This document shows positions 16,462 to 23,998 of a DNA stretch of 33,935 nucleotides, piece by piece. Source of the DNA: Leucobacter sp. G161 (GTDB lineage: Bacteria > Actinomycetota > Actinomycetes > Actinomycetales > Microbacteriaceae); contig NZ_LOHP01000066.1 of NCBI RefSeq assembly GCF_001482305.1, positions 1 through 33,935 on the forward strand. Direction: 5' to 3'. The notes under the pieces are model-generated. The model did no database searches. It worked only from the letters and a program-made list of their open reading frames with translations, and was not told the origin of the DNA. A program made the position numbers and the translations under genes. Positions within the stretch are counted from its first letter, which is position 1, and each line of letters begins with the position of its first letter.

Positions 16462-17931
16462 ATGACCGAAGACGTACTGGACCTCGCGCCCGCCGAGCAA
16501 GACTCGGACGCCGGCGACGCGCTCACCCTTGGCCGCCGTATCCGCGAACGCCGCATCGCGCTCGGTATGACGCTTGAGCAGCTCGCGACAGCCGTCGATC
16601 GGGCGCCGTCGCAGTTGTCCGCCCTCGAGAACGGCAAGCGGGAGCCGCGGCTGCCGCTGCTGCGCGCGCTGGCGACGGCGCTGCAGTCATCCGTGGACGA
16701 GCTCCTCATCGACGAGGCGCCAAGCGAGCGGGCTGCGCTGGAGATTTCAGTGGAGCGCGCGCAGCGCGGATCCGTGTTCCGCTCGCTCGGGCTGCAGTCG
16801 ATCCGGGTGTCGAAGACCGTTAACGATGAGACGCTGCGCGCGATCATCGGCCTGCATCAGGAGGTCGAGCGCCTCCACAGTGAGCGAGCGGCGACACCCG
16901 AGGAAGCGCGGCGGGCGAACACCGAGCTGCGCGCTGGCATGCGCGTCGCAAACAACTACTACCCCGACCTGGAAAAGGCGGCGGCCGAGCTGCTCGACAG
17001 CGTCGGCTACGCCGGTGGGCCGGTGCTGCAGCAGACCGTCGCCAAGGTCGCGGAGAAGCTCGGCTTCACGCTGCACTACGTCACCGACCTGCCGCACTCC
17101 ACGCGGTCGGTGATCGACCGCCGCAATGGCCGCATCTACCTCAGCGCGAATCTCCCGTCCCGCGATGCGCGTGCGCCGATCCTCCGCGCCCTCGGGAGCC
17201 TGGTCTGCGGGCATGAGGAGCCGCGCAACTACGGCGACTTCCTCAAGCAGCGTGTCGAGGTGAACTACCTCGCGGGCGCGGTGCTGCTGCCGGAAGCTGC
17301 GGCGGTCGAATCGCTCAAGGACGCGAAGAAGCGGCGCGAGATTTCGATGGAGGATCTGCGCGACGCGTTCGCGGTCTCCTATGAGATGGCGGCGCACCGC
17401 TTCACGAACCTCGCGACCGAGTGGCTCGACCTCAATGTGCACTTTATGAAGGCGCACGAGTCGGGCACGCTCATCAAGGCGTACGAGAACGATGGGGTAC
17501 GGTTCCCCTCGGACGCGCTCGGCAACCTCGAGGGGGCGATGGTCTGCCGCAACTGGACCGCACGCACCGTGTTCGCCCAACCCGACCTGTTCAACCCCTG
17601 GTATCAGTACACCGACATGGCGGCAGGGGGCACCTACTGGTGCACCTCGCGACTGGAGAAAGCGAAAGAGGGGCAGTACTCGGTAAGCGTTGGGGTGCGC
17701 TTCGAAGACGTCAAGTGGTTCCGTGGGCGCGAGACCCAGCACCGCTCGCAGTCGTTCTGCCCGGATGAGCGCTGCTGCAGGCGCGCTTCGAGCGAACTCA
17801 CCCAGAAGTGGCAGGCGTCTGCCTGGCCCGAGGCGGCGACACCGACGAGCCTGCTCGCGGCGCTCCCGACCGGAACCTTCCCGGGTGTTGACTCGCACGA
17901 GGTCTACGAGTTTCTCGAGTCGCACGAATAG
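16462..17931 (+). CDS. ramB: RamB-type transcriptional regulator (XRE HTH, short-chain fatty acyl regulator)
   Basis: Regulator related to RamB of Corynebacterium, which controls acetate and glyoxylate-cycle genes including its own. The 489-aa protein has an XRE helix-turn-helix at about residues 23-82 (LGRRIRERRIALGMTLEQLA, then APSQLSALENGKREP). A middle IrrE/ImmA-like segment (about 210-320) contains GHEEPRNYGDFLKQRVEVNY; the HExxH zinc motif is not intact. The C-terminal DUF2083/ScfR region has PDLFNPWYQYTDMAAGGTYW and the cysteines C433, C438 and C439 in FCPDERCCRR, which may bind metal. It is divergent from aceB, matching the family's role. No strong ribosome site precedes ATG 16462, and a leaderless mRNA is possible. 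Confidence 0.9.
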   Translation: MTEDVLDLAPAEQDSDAGDALTLGRRIRERRIALGMTLEQLATAVDRAPSQLSALENGKREPRLPLLRALATALQSSVDELLIDEAPSERAALEISVERAQRGSVFRSLGLQSIRVSKTVNDETLRAIIGLHQEVERLHSERAATPEEARRANTELRAGMRVANNYYPDLEKAAAELLDSVGYAGGPVLQQTVAKVAEKLGFTLHYVTDLPHSTRSVIDRRNGRIYLSANLPSRDARAPILRALGSLVCGHEEPRNYGDFLKQRVEVNYLAGAVLLPEAAAVESLKDAKKRREISMEDLRDAFAVSYEMAAHRFTNLATEWLDLNVHFMKAHESGTLIKAYENDGVRFPSDALGNLEGAMVCRNWTARTVFAQPDLFNPWYQYTDMAAGGTYWCTSRLEKAKEGQYSVSVGVRFEDVKWFRGRETQHRSQSFCPDERCCRRASSELTQKWQASAWPEAATPTSLLAALPTGTFPGVDSHEVYEFLESHE

Positions 17932-18082
17932 CGAGGTCGCGGCCTGGCAACGTGCCGAGTATCGCGGTCTGCGAAAAAGCCACGCGCTTTCTGCGGCTGG
18001 GGTGCGCTTAGGTACCTCACTGCGGTAGCGTAGGGGGACAGTATCGGGTCACTGACCCAATGAGCATGAAACGGGTGAGACA

Positions 18083-18538
18083 GTGGTGAGCGAGAAGCGG
18101 AACAAAGATACCGAGGTACGCGCCACGGAGCAGTTCCGTGAGGATCTGAATGCGATGATTCGCGCCCAGGTCACCGACCTCAGCATCGATGAGCTTGAGG
18201 CGGTGCAGTCGCTTCCCTCGGGAGCGGCCCTGCTTGTTGTCCGGCGCGGACCAGATCTTGGCGCCCGGTTCCTACTGGATCAGGATGTAACGGTTGCGGG
18301 TCGTCACCCGGCCGCAGACATCTTCCTCGACGACGTGACCGTATCGCGCAAGCACGCCGAGTTCAAGCGCAAGGGAACCGTGTTCTCGGTGCTCGACCGC
18401 GGCTCGCTGAACGGCACGTACTGCAACGGTGAGCGTATCGACGGCGAGGTCGTGCTTGAGGACGGCGTTGAGGTGCAGGTTGGCAAGTTCCGCTTTACCT
18501 TCTTCTCGTCGCGTTTCGATCTGCCAGGCTCGTTCTAG
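18083..18538 (+). CDS. garA: FHA-domain metabolic regulator GarA/OdhI
   Basis: GarA (OdhI in corynebacteria) binds and inhibits 2-oxoglutarate dehydrogenase and, in mycobacteria, also affects glutamate enzymes; phosphorylation of an N-terminal threonine makes the FHA domain bind its own tail and releases the enzymes. The 151-aa protein has the FHA domain at about 50-137 with GRH (73-75), SRKH (88-91) and NGTYCN (110-115). Around the tail site, the mycobacterial ETTSVF is replaced by RATEQF here, leaving one threonine, T15. The start is GTG 18083; GTG 18086 is equally possible and shifts numbering by one. A -10-like TAGCGT is at 18026-18031. The stop overlaps the ftsR start, as in a coupled operon. 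Confidence 0.93.
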   Translation: MVSEKRNKDTEVRATEQFREDLNAMIRAQVTDLSIDELEAVQSLPSGAALLVVRRGPDLGARFLLDQDVTVAGRHPAADIFLDDVTVSRKHAEFKRKGTVFSVLDRGSLNGTYCNGERIDGEVVLEDGVEVQVGKFRFTFFSSRFDLPGSF

Positions 18539-19215
18539 TGGGTGCCGCTCCGCTTCGTGCAGTGCCCATGGGGCTGCTGAGCATCGGGCAGGTGCTTGCG
18601 GCGCTCCAGGAAGAGTTCGCTGACCTGACGCCGTCGAAGCTCCGGTTCCTCGAGGACCAGGGGCTCGTCACGCCCGAGCGCACGAAGTCGGGGTACCGCA
18701 AGTTTTCGCAGGAGCACGTCGAGCGGGTCCGTCTGGTACTGACCCTGCAGCGCGACCATTACCTGCCATTGAAGAAGATCGCCGAAGTGCTTGAAGAGAT
18801 CGACGCTGGCCGAGACCCAGTGATCCCCGGCGCCTCACAGCGCAGCGCCTCGACGATCCTCACCTCAAAGGAAGTGCTCTCGAGCGACGAGCTCTGCCGC
18901 GCGGCCGCAACGAACAAGCGCTTCCTTGGCGAGGCGATTGCTGCGGGACTGCTGCCGGCAACGGAAGTCTTCCCGTTCGACTCAATCGCACAGCTCACGG
19001 CGCTCGTGAAGCTTGCGCAGGCAGGCCTCACGCCTCGTCACCTGCGGTCGCTCCGCATTGCGGCGGAACGCGAAGCGGAGATGCTCGCGCTCGCGGTGTC
19101 GTCCCGTGGTGACAAGCAGGGCTCGCCGCGTGCCGTCGATGGCTCGCTTGAGCTCGTCGAGTACCTCGAGACCGTCCGCTCCGGCGTGTTGCGGCGGAAG
19201 TTTGGCACGCTCTAA
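18538..19215 (+). CDS. ftsR: MerR-family regulator FtsR
   Basis: Winged-helix MerR-type DNA-binding protein homologous to Rv1828 of mycobacteria and FtsR of corynebacteria, which activates ftsZ there. The 225-aa product has the HTH at about 15-85: LLSIGQVLAALQEEFADLT, SKLRFLEDQGLVTPERT, SGYRKFSQEHVERV. The C-terminal part (EVLSSDELCRAAATNKRFL onward) is the domain typical of this group. GTG 18538 overlaps the garA stop (TAGTG); ATG 18568 (MGLLSIGQ) is the alternative. Order garA-ftsR-merR is as in mycobacteria, but the bifunctional nuclease gene normally between the two MerR genes is absent. Confidence 0.9.
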   Translation: MGAAPLRAVPMGLLSIGQVLAALQEEFADLTPSKLRFLEDQGLVTPERTKSGYRKFSQEHVERVRLVLTLQRDHYLPLKKIAEVLEEIDAGRDPVIPGASQRSASTILTSKEVLSSDELCRAAATNKRFLGEAIAAGLLPATEVFPFDSIAQLTALVKLAQAGLTPRHLRSLRIAAEREAEMLALAVSSRGDKQGSPRAVDGSLELVEYLETVRSGVLRRKFGTL

Positions 19216-19240
19216 AACGGCATCATTCCGCTGAATTCTC

Positions 19241-19260
19241 ACCTTCAAGTTGAACCTTAA
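19241..19260 (+). promoter_or_regulatory. Candidate MerR-type operator upstream of the second merR gene
   Basis: The segment ACCTTCAAGTTGAACCTTAA contains the inverted repeat TTCAA-G-TTGAA (19244-19254) and a near direct repeat ACCTTCAA/ACCTTAA. It stands in the 141-bp gap between two MerR genes, about 100 bases before the downstream start. MerR proteins bind short dyads of this type. Which of the two neighbours binds is unknown. Confidence 0.4.
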
Positions 19261-19356
19261 TGTGGTTGCGGCGAAATGCCTGTCGGAGGTCGTTGCCAGA
19301 CGGCCCTCCCGGCGATAGCGTTAGGTGAATTGAGCACAGCGCGAGAGAGGGACGTC

Positions 19357-19947
19357 ATGGAGCAGGTCGGGCCGCCAGTCGGCGGTAGCGGTAATGGTAC
19401 GGGTGAGTACCTGGATTCCGCAGAGATGCTCTTCAGTGACGGCCTGCCCCAGCCGAACATCGACGGCGGCTTCAAGGGTGCGGTCGCTGCTCGTGCAGCG
19501 GGCATCACGTACCGGCAGCTCGACTACTGGGCCCGTACCGGACTCGTGGAGCCGACCGTCCGCGAGGCAAGTGGTTCGGGCTCGCAGCGCCTGTATGGCT
19601 TCCGAGACATCCTCGTGCTGAAGCTCGTCAAGCGTCTGCTCGACACCGGCATCTCGCTGCAGCAGATCCGCACCGCCGTCGCGCAGCTGCACGCCGCTGG
19701 CGTCCATGACCTGTCGCAGACGACCCTCATGAGCGACGGCGCGAGCGTCTACCTGTGCACCTCCAACGACGAGGTCATCGACCTCGTGAGCCGCGGCCAG
19801 GGCGTGTTCGGCATCGCGGTTGGCAAGGTGCTCCGTGAGGTTGAGACCTCGCTCGTCGACCTTGGCGAGCACCGCGAAAAAGGTGCCGACGGCCCCGAGG
19901 TGAGCGACGAGCTCGCCGCGCGCCGCGCCGCCCGCAAAACCTCGTAG
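19357..19947 (+). CDS. MerR-family regulator (Rv1830-like)
   Basis: DNA-binding protein of 196 aa corresponding to the second MerR gene of the mycobacterial garA locus (Rv1830). The MerR HTH lies at about 45-115 and includes AGITYRQLDYWARTGLVEPT, QRLYGFRDILVLKLVKRLLD and GISLQQIRTAVAQL. The C-terminal half (SQTTLMSDGASVYLCTSNDE, GQGVFGIAVGKVLREVE) is conserved in the group, with no assigned ligand. ATG 19357 is chosen for the GAGAGAGGGA ribosome site at 19343-19352; longer starts upstream lack one. It lies 141 bases after ftsR behind a candidate operator, so it may have its own promoter. Confidence 0.88.
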   Translation: MEQVGPPVGGSGNGTGEYLDSAEMLFSDGLPQPNIDGGFKGAVAARAAGITYRQLDYWARTGLVEPTVREASGSGSQRLYGFRDILVLKLVKRLLDTGISLQQIRTAVAQLHAAGVHDLSQTTLMSDGASVYLCTSNDEVIDLVSRGQGVFGIAVGKVLREVETSLVDLGEHREKGADGPEVSDELAARRAARKTS

Positions 19948-20076
19948 CGTCCCGGCCCGCGGCTCGGGGCCAGCGATCGCTGTGAGGCGCATTTCAGCTT
20001 TCGAACGCAGACTGGAACCCGACAGAGAGCGGGTACCGCATGCGAGAAACAGTGAGCCTGGCGACCGTCTATCTCG

Positions 20077-20505
20077 ATGGCCGAGGTGCTCACCGAGATC
20101 CAGGACAACGCGAGCACGCTCGCGCTGATGCTCGATACGCTCCCCGGCCCGAGCCCTGCCTGGGACATTCGCGTCCACGAGTACGATCTGCGTGAGGCGC
20201 TCGGGCGCGGCGCCAACCAGCGTGACTCCTGGCGGACCGTCGCACTGGGTGCTGCGAGGCTCTTCAACCGGCGCGACGATGCTCCGGGGGAGTTACGCGT
20301 CGAGGGGCCAACGGTGACGCTGGCGAAGGCGGGTGAGGCGCTGCTGCGCGTCGAGCTGCATGAGTTCTTCCGCGGAGTGTTTTCGCGTCGCTCGCTCGCA
20401 CAGATCACAGCGGGGGACTGGAACGAAGGCGCTGCAGCGCATTACGCAGCGACGATCCCGATCTTCCTCGGTTCCCGAACCGACGACCAGCCGCGGCTCG
20501 ACTGA
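20077..20505 (+). CDS. Hypothetical protein, 142 aa
   Basis: Not recognised. An ATG-started frame of 142 codons with an in-frame stop 24 bases upstream (TGA 20053-20055), so the start cannot be much earlier. The product looks soluble: no signal peptide or membrane helix. It contains an acidic N-terminal helix (AEVLTEIQDNASTLALMLDT), the stretch VHEYDLREALGRGANQRDSW, and LLRVELHEFFRGVFSRRSLA. Codon composition is like the flanking genes. The ribosome site is poor. It converges on parA with 42 bases between stops. It may be a real lineage-specific gene; I cannot assign a role. Confidence 0.55.
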   Translation: MAEVLTEIQDNASTLALMLDTLPGPSPAWDIRVHEYDLREALGRGANQRDSWRTVALGAARLFNRRDDAPGELRVEGPTVTLAKAGEALLRVELHEFFRGVFSRRSLAQITAGDWNEGAAAHYAATIPIFLGSRTDDQPRLD

Positions 20506-20508
20506 GCC

Positions 20509-20562
20509 GGGTTAGGCCTGCTGAGTGGCCTGGGCCTGCTGAACGGCTTAGGCCTGCTTCGC
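20509..20562. repeat. 18-bp imperfect tandem repeat, three copies, at the parA 3' end
   Basis: Units at 20509-20526, 20527-20544 and 20545-20562 share the core AGGCCTGCT or GGGCCTGCT. On the parA strand they read in frame as Gln/Lys-Gln-Ala blocks, with parA's TAA inside the first unit met and a second TAA 36 bases later in the same frame. Confidence 0.75.
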
Positions 20563-21360
20563 CTGCGCGGCAGCGGCACCAGCTGAGCGGAGCACACGAT
20601 CCAGCACGAGGTCAAAGTTCGCGGCCATCTCCTGGGCGGGCTCTCCCGGCCACAGGTGCACCGGCTTCGCTGCACCCTGTGCCTGCTGCAACGCTGGCCG
20701 CTCGGGGAGCTGCGGGTTCAATACGAGCGGGCCGAACATCTCCCGCAGCTCGCGGATGCGGAACTGGTGCTCCATCGACTGCGGCTGAACACGGTTAATG
20801 AGGATGCCCAGGGGCTGCAGCCTGGGGCTGACGCCGCGTCGGATCTCCTCGATCGCGCGGAGGGCGCGGTCGGTCGCTGCGACGGCAAACAGGCTCGGCT
20901 CAGTCACGATCAGAACCCGGTCGCTCGCTGCCCACGCTGTGCGGGTGAGGGCGTTGAGTGACGGCGCGGAGTCGATCAGCACGAGGTCGTAGTCGGCCTC
21001 GACGATCGCGAGGGCCTCCTCGAGCTTCCAGATGTCGCGGGCGGACGGGTGCGGCCCGTCAAAGTTAATCGCTGAGGGGCTGCCGACCAGCAGGTCGATC
21101 TTGCCGCCCTCGTGGAATTCGTTCCAGCCGCTCGGAGCGATCGCAGCGCGAACCACCTTCTCCTTGGGAGACTCGAGCACGTCGGCGACGTTGGCGTACC
21201 CCTCGGGGTCGACCGCGAGTCCGGTGGACACATCGGACTGCGGGTCAAGGTCTACGACAAGCGTTCGCAGGCCGCGTGAGAACGCGGCCGACGCGATGCC
21301 GAGACTAACGGTCGTCTTTCCTACGCCACCTTTGAGGGAGCTGACACTCAATACATGCAC
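20548..21360 (-). CDS. ParA-family ATPase (orphan)
   Basis: Walker-type ATPase of the ParA/MinD/Soj family, 270 aa. The deviant Walker A is KGGVGKTT (K10 and K15), followed by VVDLDPQSDVSTG (switch I region) and DYDLVLIDSAPSLNALT (Walker B). No parB gene or parS-like site is beside it, so it is not the main chromosome segregation ParA; its partner and cargo are unknown. The C-terminus is an Ala/Gln tail (AGAAAAQAKQA) encoded by a tandem repeat. GTG 21360 is exactly 6 bases after TAAGCT, suggesting a leaderless mRNA. It is divergent from def and convergent with the 142-aa gene. Confidence 0.88.
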   Translation of the reverse strand: MHVLSVSSLKGGVGKTTVSLGIASAAFSRGLRTLVVDLDPQSDVSTGLAVDPEGYANVADVLESPKEKVVRAAIAPSGWNEFHEGGKIDLLVGSPSAINFDGPHPSARDIWKLEEALAIVEADYDLVLIDSAPSLNALTRTAWAASDRVLIVTEPSLFAVAATDRALRAIEEIRRGVSPRLQPLGILINRVQPQSMEHQFRIRELREMFGPLVLNPQLPERPALQQAQGAAKPVHLWPGEPAQEMAANFDLVLDRVLRSAGAAAAQAKQA

Positions 21361-21366
21361 ATTTCG

Positions 21367-21372
21367 AGCTTA
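21367..21372 (-). promoter_or_regulatory. -10 element of parA, leaderless arrangement
   Basis: On the minus strand TAAGCT is followed by six bases and then the GTG of parA. A -10 at this distance puts the transcript start at the start codon. No ribosome site is present. Confidence 0.5.
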
Positions 21373-21433
21373 CTGGATTCGGCTTGGAAACTGGTGGTCA
21401 CTCTCAGCGAACGGGGGAAACTCGTTCTGCCGA

Positions 21434-21439
21434 TAGCAT
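21434..21439 (+). promoter_or_regulatory. -10 element of def, leaderless arrangement
   Basis: TAGCAT is followed by six bases and the ATG of def at 21446. It is back to back with the similar parA element in an 85-bp divergent gap. There is no ribosome site upstream of def. Confidence 0.5.
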
Positions 21440-21445
21440 TGTTGC

Positions 21446-21937
21446 ATGGCAAAACGCGAGATTCGGTTGTTTGGGGACCCGGTGCTGCGCACCGTATGCA
21501 GCGAGGTCACTGAGATCGACGCCGGAGTGCATGCGATGGTCGCAGATCTCTGCGAAACCGTGAACGAGCCCGGCCATGCTGGCCTGGCGTCTACCCAGAT
21601 CGGGTATACGCTGCGTGCGTTCAGCCTGCACATCGACGATGAGATCGAATACGTCTTGAATCCCGAGCTCATCGAGGTGTCGGGGGAGCCGCAGCCGACC
21701 GGCGAGGGCTGCCTGTCCGTTCCCGGCCTGTGGTTCGATGTCATGCGGTACCCGTACGCAAAGGTGCGCGGCATCGACCTCGACGGTCGCGAGGTCATCA
21801 TCGAGGGCGAGGGGCTCAAAGCGCAGGCGCTGCAGCACGAGTGCGATCACCTTGACGGCAAGCTCTACATCTCCAGGCTCGAGCGGGCCTCGCGCGGTGA
21901 AGCGATGCGCCAGATCCGCACCGCAGACTGGTTCTAG
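21446..21937 (+). CDS. def: Peptide deformylase
   Basis: Metalloenzyme removing the formyl group from the N-terminal methionine of new proteins in the cytoplasm. The 163-aa protein contains all three motifs: [11 protein letters not shown] (43-53, with Ser in place of the usual second Ala), EGCLSVPG (87-94) and QHECDHLDG (130-138). The metal ligands are C89, H131 and H135, and the catalytic acid is E132. Length is in the normal range. ATG 21446 starts the conserved [10 protein letters not shown] segment after only four residues, so the start is secure. A hairpin terminator follows. Confidence 0.96.
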   Translation: MAKREIRLFGDPVLRTVCSEVTEIDAGVHAMVADLCETVNEPGHAGLASTQIGYTLRAFSLHIDDEIEYVLNPELIEVSGEPQPTGEGCLSVPGLWFDVMRYPYAKVRGIDLDGREVIIEGEGLKAQALQHECDHLDGKLYISRLERASRGEAMRQIRTADWF

Positions 21938-21959
21938 CGGCCGGGCGATCCCGGAAACG

Positions 21960-21999
21960 CAACAGGCGGCCCGCAGAATGAATCTGGGGCCGCCTGTTG
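21960..21999. terminator. Bidirectional terminator between def and the acyl-CoA synthetase
   Basis: A perfect 12-bp outer stem CAACAGGCGGCC (21960-21971) / GGCCGCCTGTTG (21988-21999), with further pairing CAGA/TCTG inside the loop. It is placed between two convergent genes. Confidence 0.7.
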
Positions 22000-22030
22000 G
22001 GCGTCTGCAGCTGCGCGCTGCGCCTTCGCC

Positions 22031-23860
22031 TTAGTGCTGGGTCTGCACGAAATCCGTCTGCGGGTTCTCGCCGTAGATTTCAGCGATCTCGGCCGAGAAA
22101 TCGCGCATGATGTTGTCGCGCTTGATGCTCATCTTCGGCGTCAGGTGACCGTTCGCCTCGATGAAGTCGGTCGGCAGGATGACGAACTTGCGGATCGACT
22201 CTGCGCGAGACACGAGCGCGTTGCCGCCGTCGACCGCCCGCTGCACCTCCGCGAGTACCTTGGGGTGCTTCGAGGCCTCGAGGATGGTCATCTGCGGATC
22301 CTCGCCCTGGTTCTTCAGCCAGGCGGGGAGCATCTCTGCGTCGAGCGTCACGAGCGCTGCGATGAACGGCTTCTGGTCTCCAACCACGACGACCTGGCTG
22401 ATGATCGTGTTCGAACGGATCGGATCCTCGAGCGCCGCCGGAGCGACGTTCTTGCCGCCGGCAGTCACGATGATCTCCTTCTTCCTGCCGGTGATCGTGA
22501 GGTAGCCGTCAGTGTCGAGGGAGCCGAGATCGCCGGTGCGGAAGAAGCCATCCTCGGTGAACGCCGCAGCGGTCGCCTCGGGGTTGTTCCAGTACTCCTT
22601 GAAGACGTCGATGCCCTTGACCTGGATCTCGCCGTCTTCGGCGATCCGCACGATGTGTCCCGGGAGCGGCGGGCCGACGGTGCCAATCTTGAACTTGTCC
22701 GGCAGGTTCACGGTCACCGGGGCAGTGGTCTCGGTGAGGCCATAGCCCTCAAGGATCTTGATGCCGAGGCTGCGGTAGAAGTGGCCGAGGTAGGGGCTGA
22801 GCGGAGCGGAGCCCGACACGGCGTTAGTGACGCGGCCGCCGAGCTTCTCGCGGAGCTTCGCGTAGACGAGCTTGTCGAAAAGCTTAAACTTCAGGCTCAG
22901 ACCGAAGGGAACCTTGCCAGCGTCGAGCGCCTCGGAATGCTCAACAGCAACCTTGGCGGCCGCCTTGAAAATCTTGCCCTTGCCCTCTGCAGCGGTGCTC
23001 TGCTCGGCCGAGTTGTAGACCTTCTCGAACACGCGGGGAACCGCGAGCAGGAACGTCGGGTGGAAGGTGCTCAGCGCGGGGAGCAGCTGGCTTGTGTCCG
23101 CCTGGTGGCCGACACGCACGCCGCCGTGCACGCAGAGGATCGAGATGAACCGTGCGAAGACGTGTGCGAGCGTGACGAAGAGCAGCGTGGAAGCGCCCTC
23201 TTCCTGGACGAGCGACGACAGCGCTCCGCCCGCATTGCGGGACAGATCGACGAAGTTCGAGTGAGTGATCACGCAGCCACGCGGGCGACCGGTGGAACCC
23301 GAGGTGTAGATGAGGGTCGCCATGTCTGAGCCAACGGCAATATTCCTGCGCCGTTCGATCTCGGCGTCTTCAACACCGACGCCCTGTTCGCCGAGCTTCG
23401 CAACGGCACCCTCATCAAGGCGCCACACCTGCTTGACGTTCGTGAGCTGGTCTTCGACCTCGGCAAACCGAGCGTGCTGGTCGCCGGTCTCGATGATGAA
23501 GTGCTTCGCGCCCGAGTCCTCGAGGATCCAAAGGATCTGCAGCGCAGAGGAGGTCTCGTAGACCGGAACCATGACGGCACCCGTGTACAGGATGGCAAAG
23601 TCGACGAGCGACCACTCGTAGCTCGTCTTGCACATGAACGCGACCCGATCGCCCGGCTCGATACCTGACGCGGTGAGACCCTTGGCGAGCGAGATGACCT
23701 GACGCCGGAACTCTGCCGCGCTGATATCGCTCCAGCCGCCGTTCGACGGCGTTGCAAACAGTGCTTGATCGGGCGTCGCAGCAACCCGCTGCTCGAGAAG
23801 ATCGGTAATGTTGTCTTCGGGAACCGGGGGAATGAGCAGTGGTGTTTCTGACAGCTTCAC
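22031..23860 (-). CDS. Long-chain acyl-CoA synthetase (AMP-forming, FadD15-like)
   Basis: Activates fatty acids with ATP and CoA through an acyl-adenylate. The 609-aa protein has the adenylation P-loop YTSGSTGRPRG (185-195), the LAHVFARFISILCVHGG segment, the GYGLTETTAPVTVN core motif and FFRTGDLGSLDTDGYLTITG with the catalytic hinge. GRKKEIIVTAGGKNVAP marks the C-terminal lid. GTG 23860 was chosen over a much longer upstream frame because AAAGGAG stands 5 bases before it and the protein then starts at the usual KLSETPLLIPP region. A TAGGCT -10-like element is at 23933-23928. The divergent plsC-type gene suggests coordinated lipid metabolism. Confidence 0.93.
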   Translation of the reverse strand: MKLSETPLLIPPVPEDNITDLLEQRVAATPDQALFATPSNGGWSDISAAEFRRQVISLAKGLTASGIEPGDRVAFMCKTSYEWSLVDFAILYTGAVMVPVYETSSALQILWILEDSGAKHFIIETGDQHARFAEVEDQLTNVKQVWRLDEGAVAKLGEQGVGVEDAEIERRRNIAVGSDMATLIYTSGSTGRPRGCVITHSNFVDLSRNAGGALSSLVQEEGASTLLFVTLAHVFARFISILCVHGGVRVGHQADTSQLLPALSTFHPTFLLAVPRVFEKVYNSAEQSTAAEGKGKIFKAAAKVAVEHSEALDAGKVPFGLSLKFKLFDKLVYAKLREKLGGRVTNAVSGSAPLSPYLGHFYRSLGIKILEGYGLTETTAPVTVNLPDKFKIGTVGPPLPGHIVRIAEDGEIQVKGIDVFKEYWNNPEATAAAFTEDGFFRTGDLGSLDTDGYLTITGRKKEIIVTAGGKNVAPAALEDPIRSNTIISQVVVVGDQKPFIAALVTLDAEMLPAWLKNQGEDPQMTILEASKHPKVLAEVQRAVDGGNALVSRAESIRKFVILPTDFIEANGHLTPKMSIKRDNIMRDFSAEIAEIYGENPQTDFVQTQH

Positions 23861-23927
23861 GGCAACTCCTTTGTACCTCGTGTCGGACGCTTCCGCGGCA
23901 GTTCGGCCGCAGGCATGTATGTTTAAC

Positions 23928-23933
23928 AGCCTA
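23928..23933 (-). promoter_or_regulatory. Candidate -10 of the acyl-CoA synthetase gene
   Basis: TAGGCT on the minus strand would start a transcript about 60 bases before GTG 23860, leaving room for its AAAGGAG ribosome site. Confidence 0.35.
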
Positions 23934-23964
23934 TCTCTATGCGCCTGTGGATGCGCGGCTCCGC

Positions 23965-23970
23965 TATTCT
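23965..23970 (+). promoter_or_regulatory. Candidate -10 of the acyltransferase gene
   Basis: TATTCT fits TANNNT. With a transcript start near 23977 the following GAAGGGA becomes the ribosome site for TTG 23999. This supports the shorter start. Confidence 0.35.
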
Positions 23971-23998
23971 GAAGGCCTACGAAGGGAACCAGCTCACT

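Noticed and set aside
16747..17925. A 392-codon open frame on the - strand opposite ramB
   Set aside because: It is a shadow of a recognised regulator, with Arg/Val/Leu/Asp-rich sequence and no ribosome site.
22034..23329. A 431-codon open frame on the + strand opposite the acyl-CoA synthetase
   Set aside because: The minus-strand product has all adenylation motifs; the + frame is compositionally an antisense shadow.
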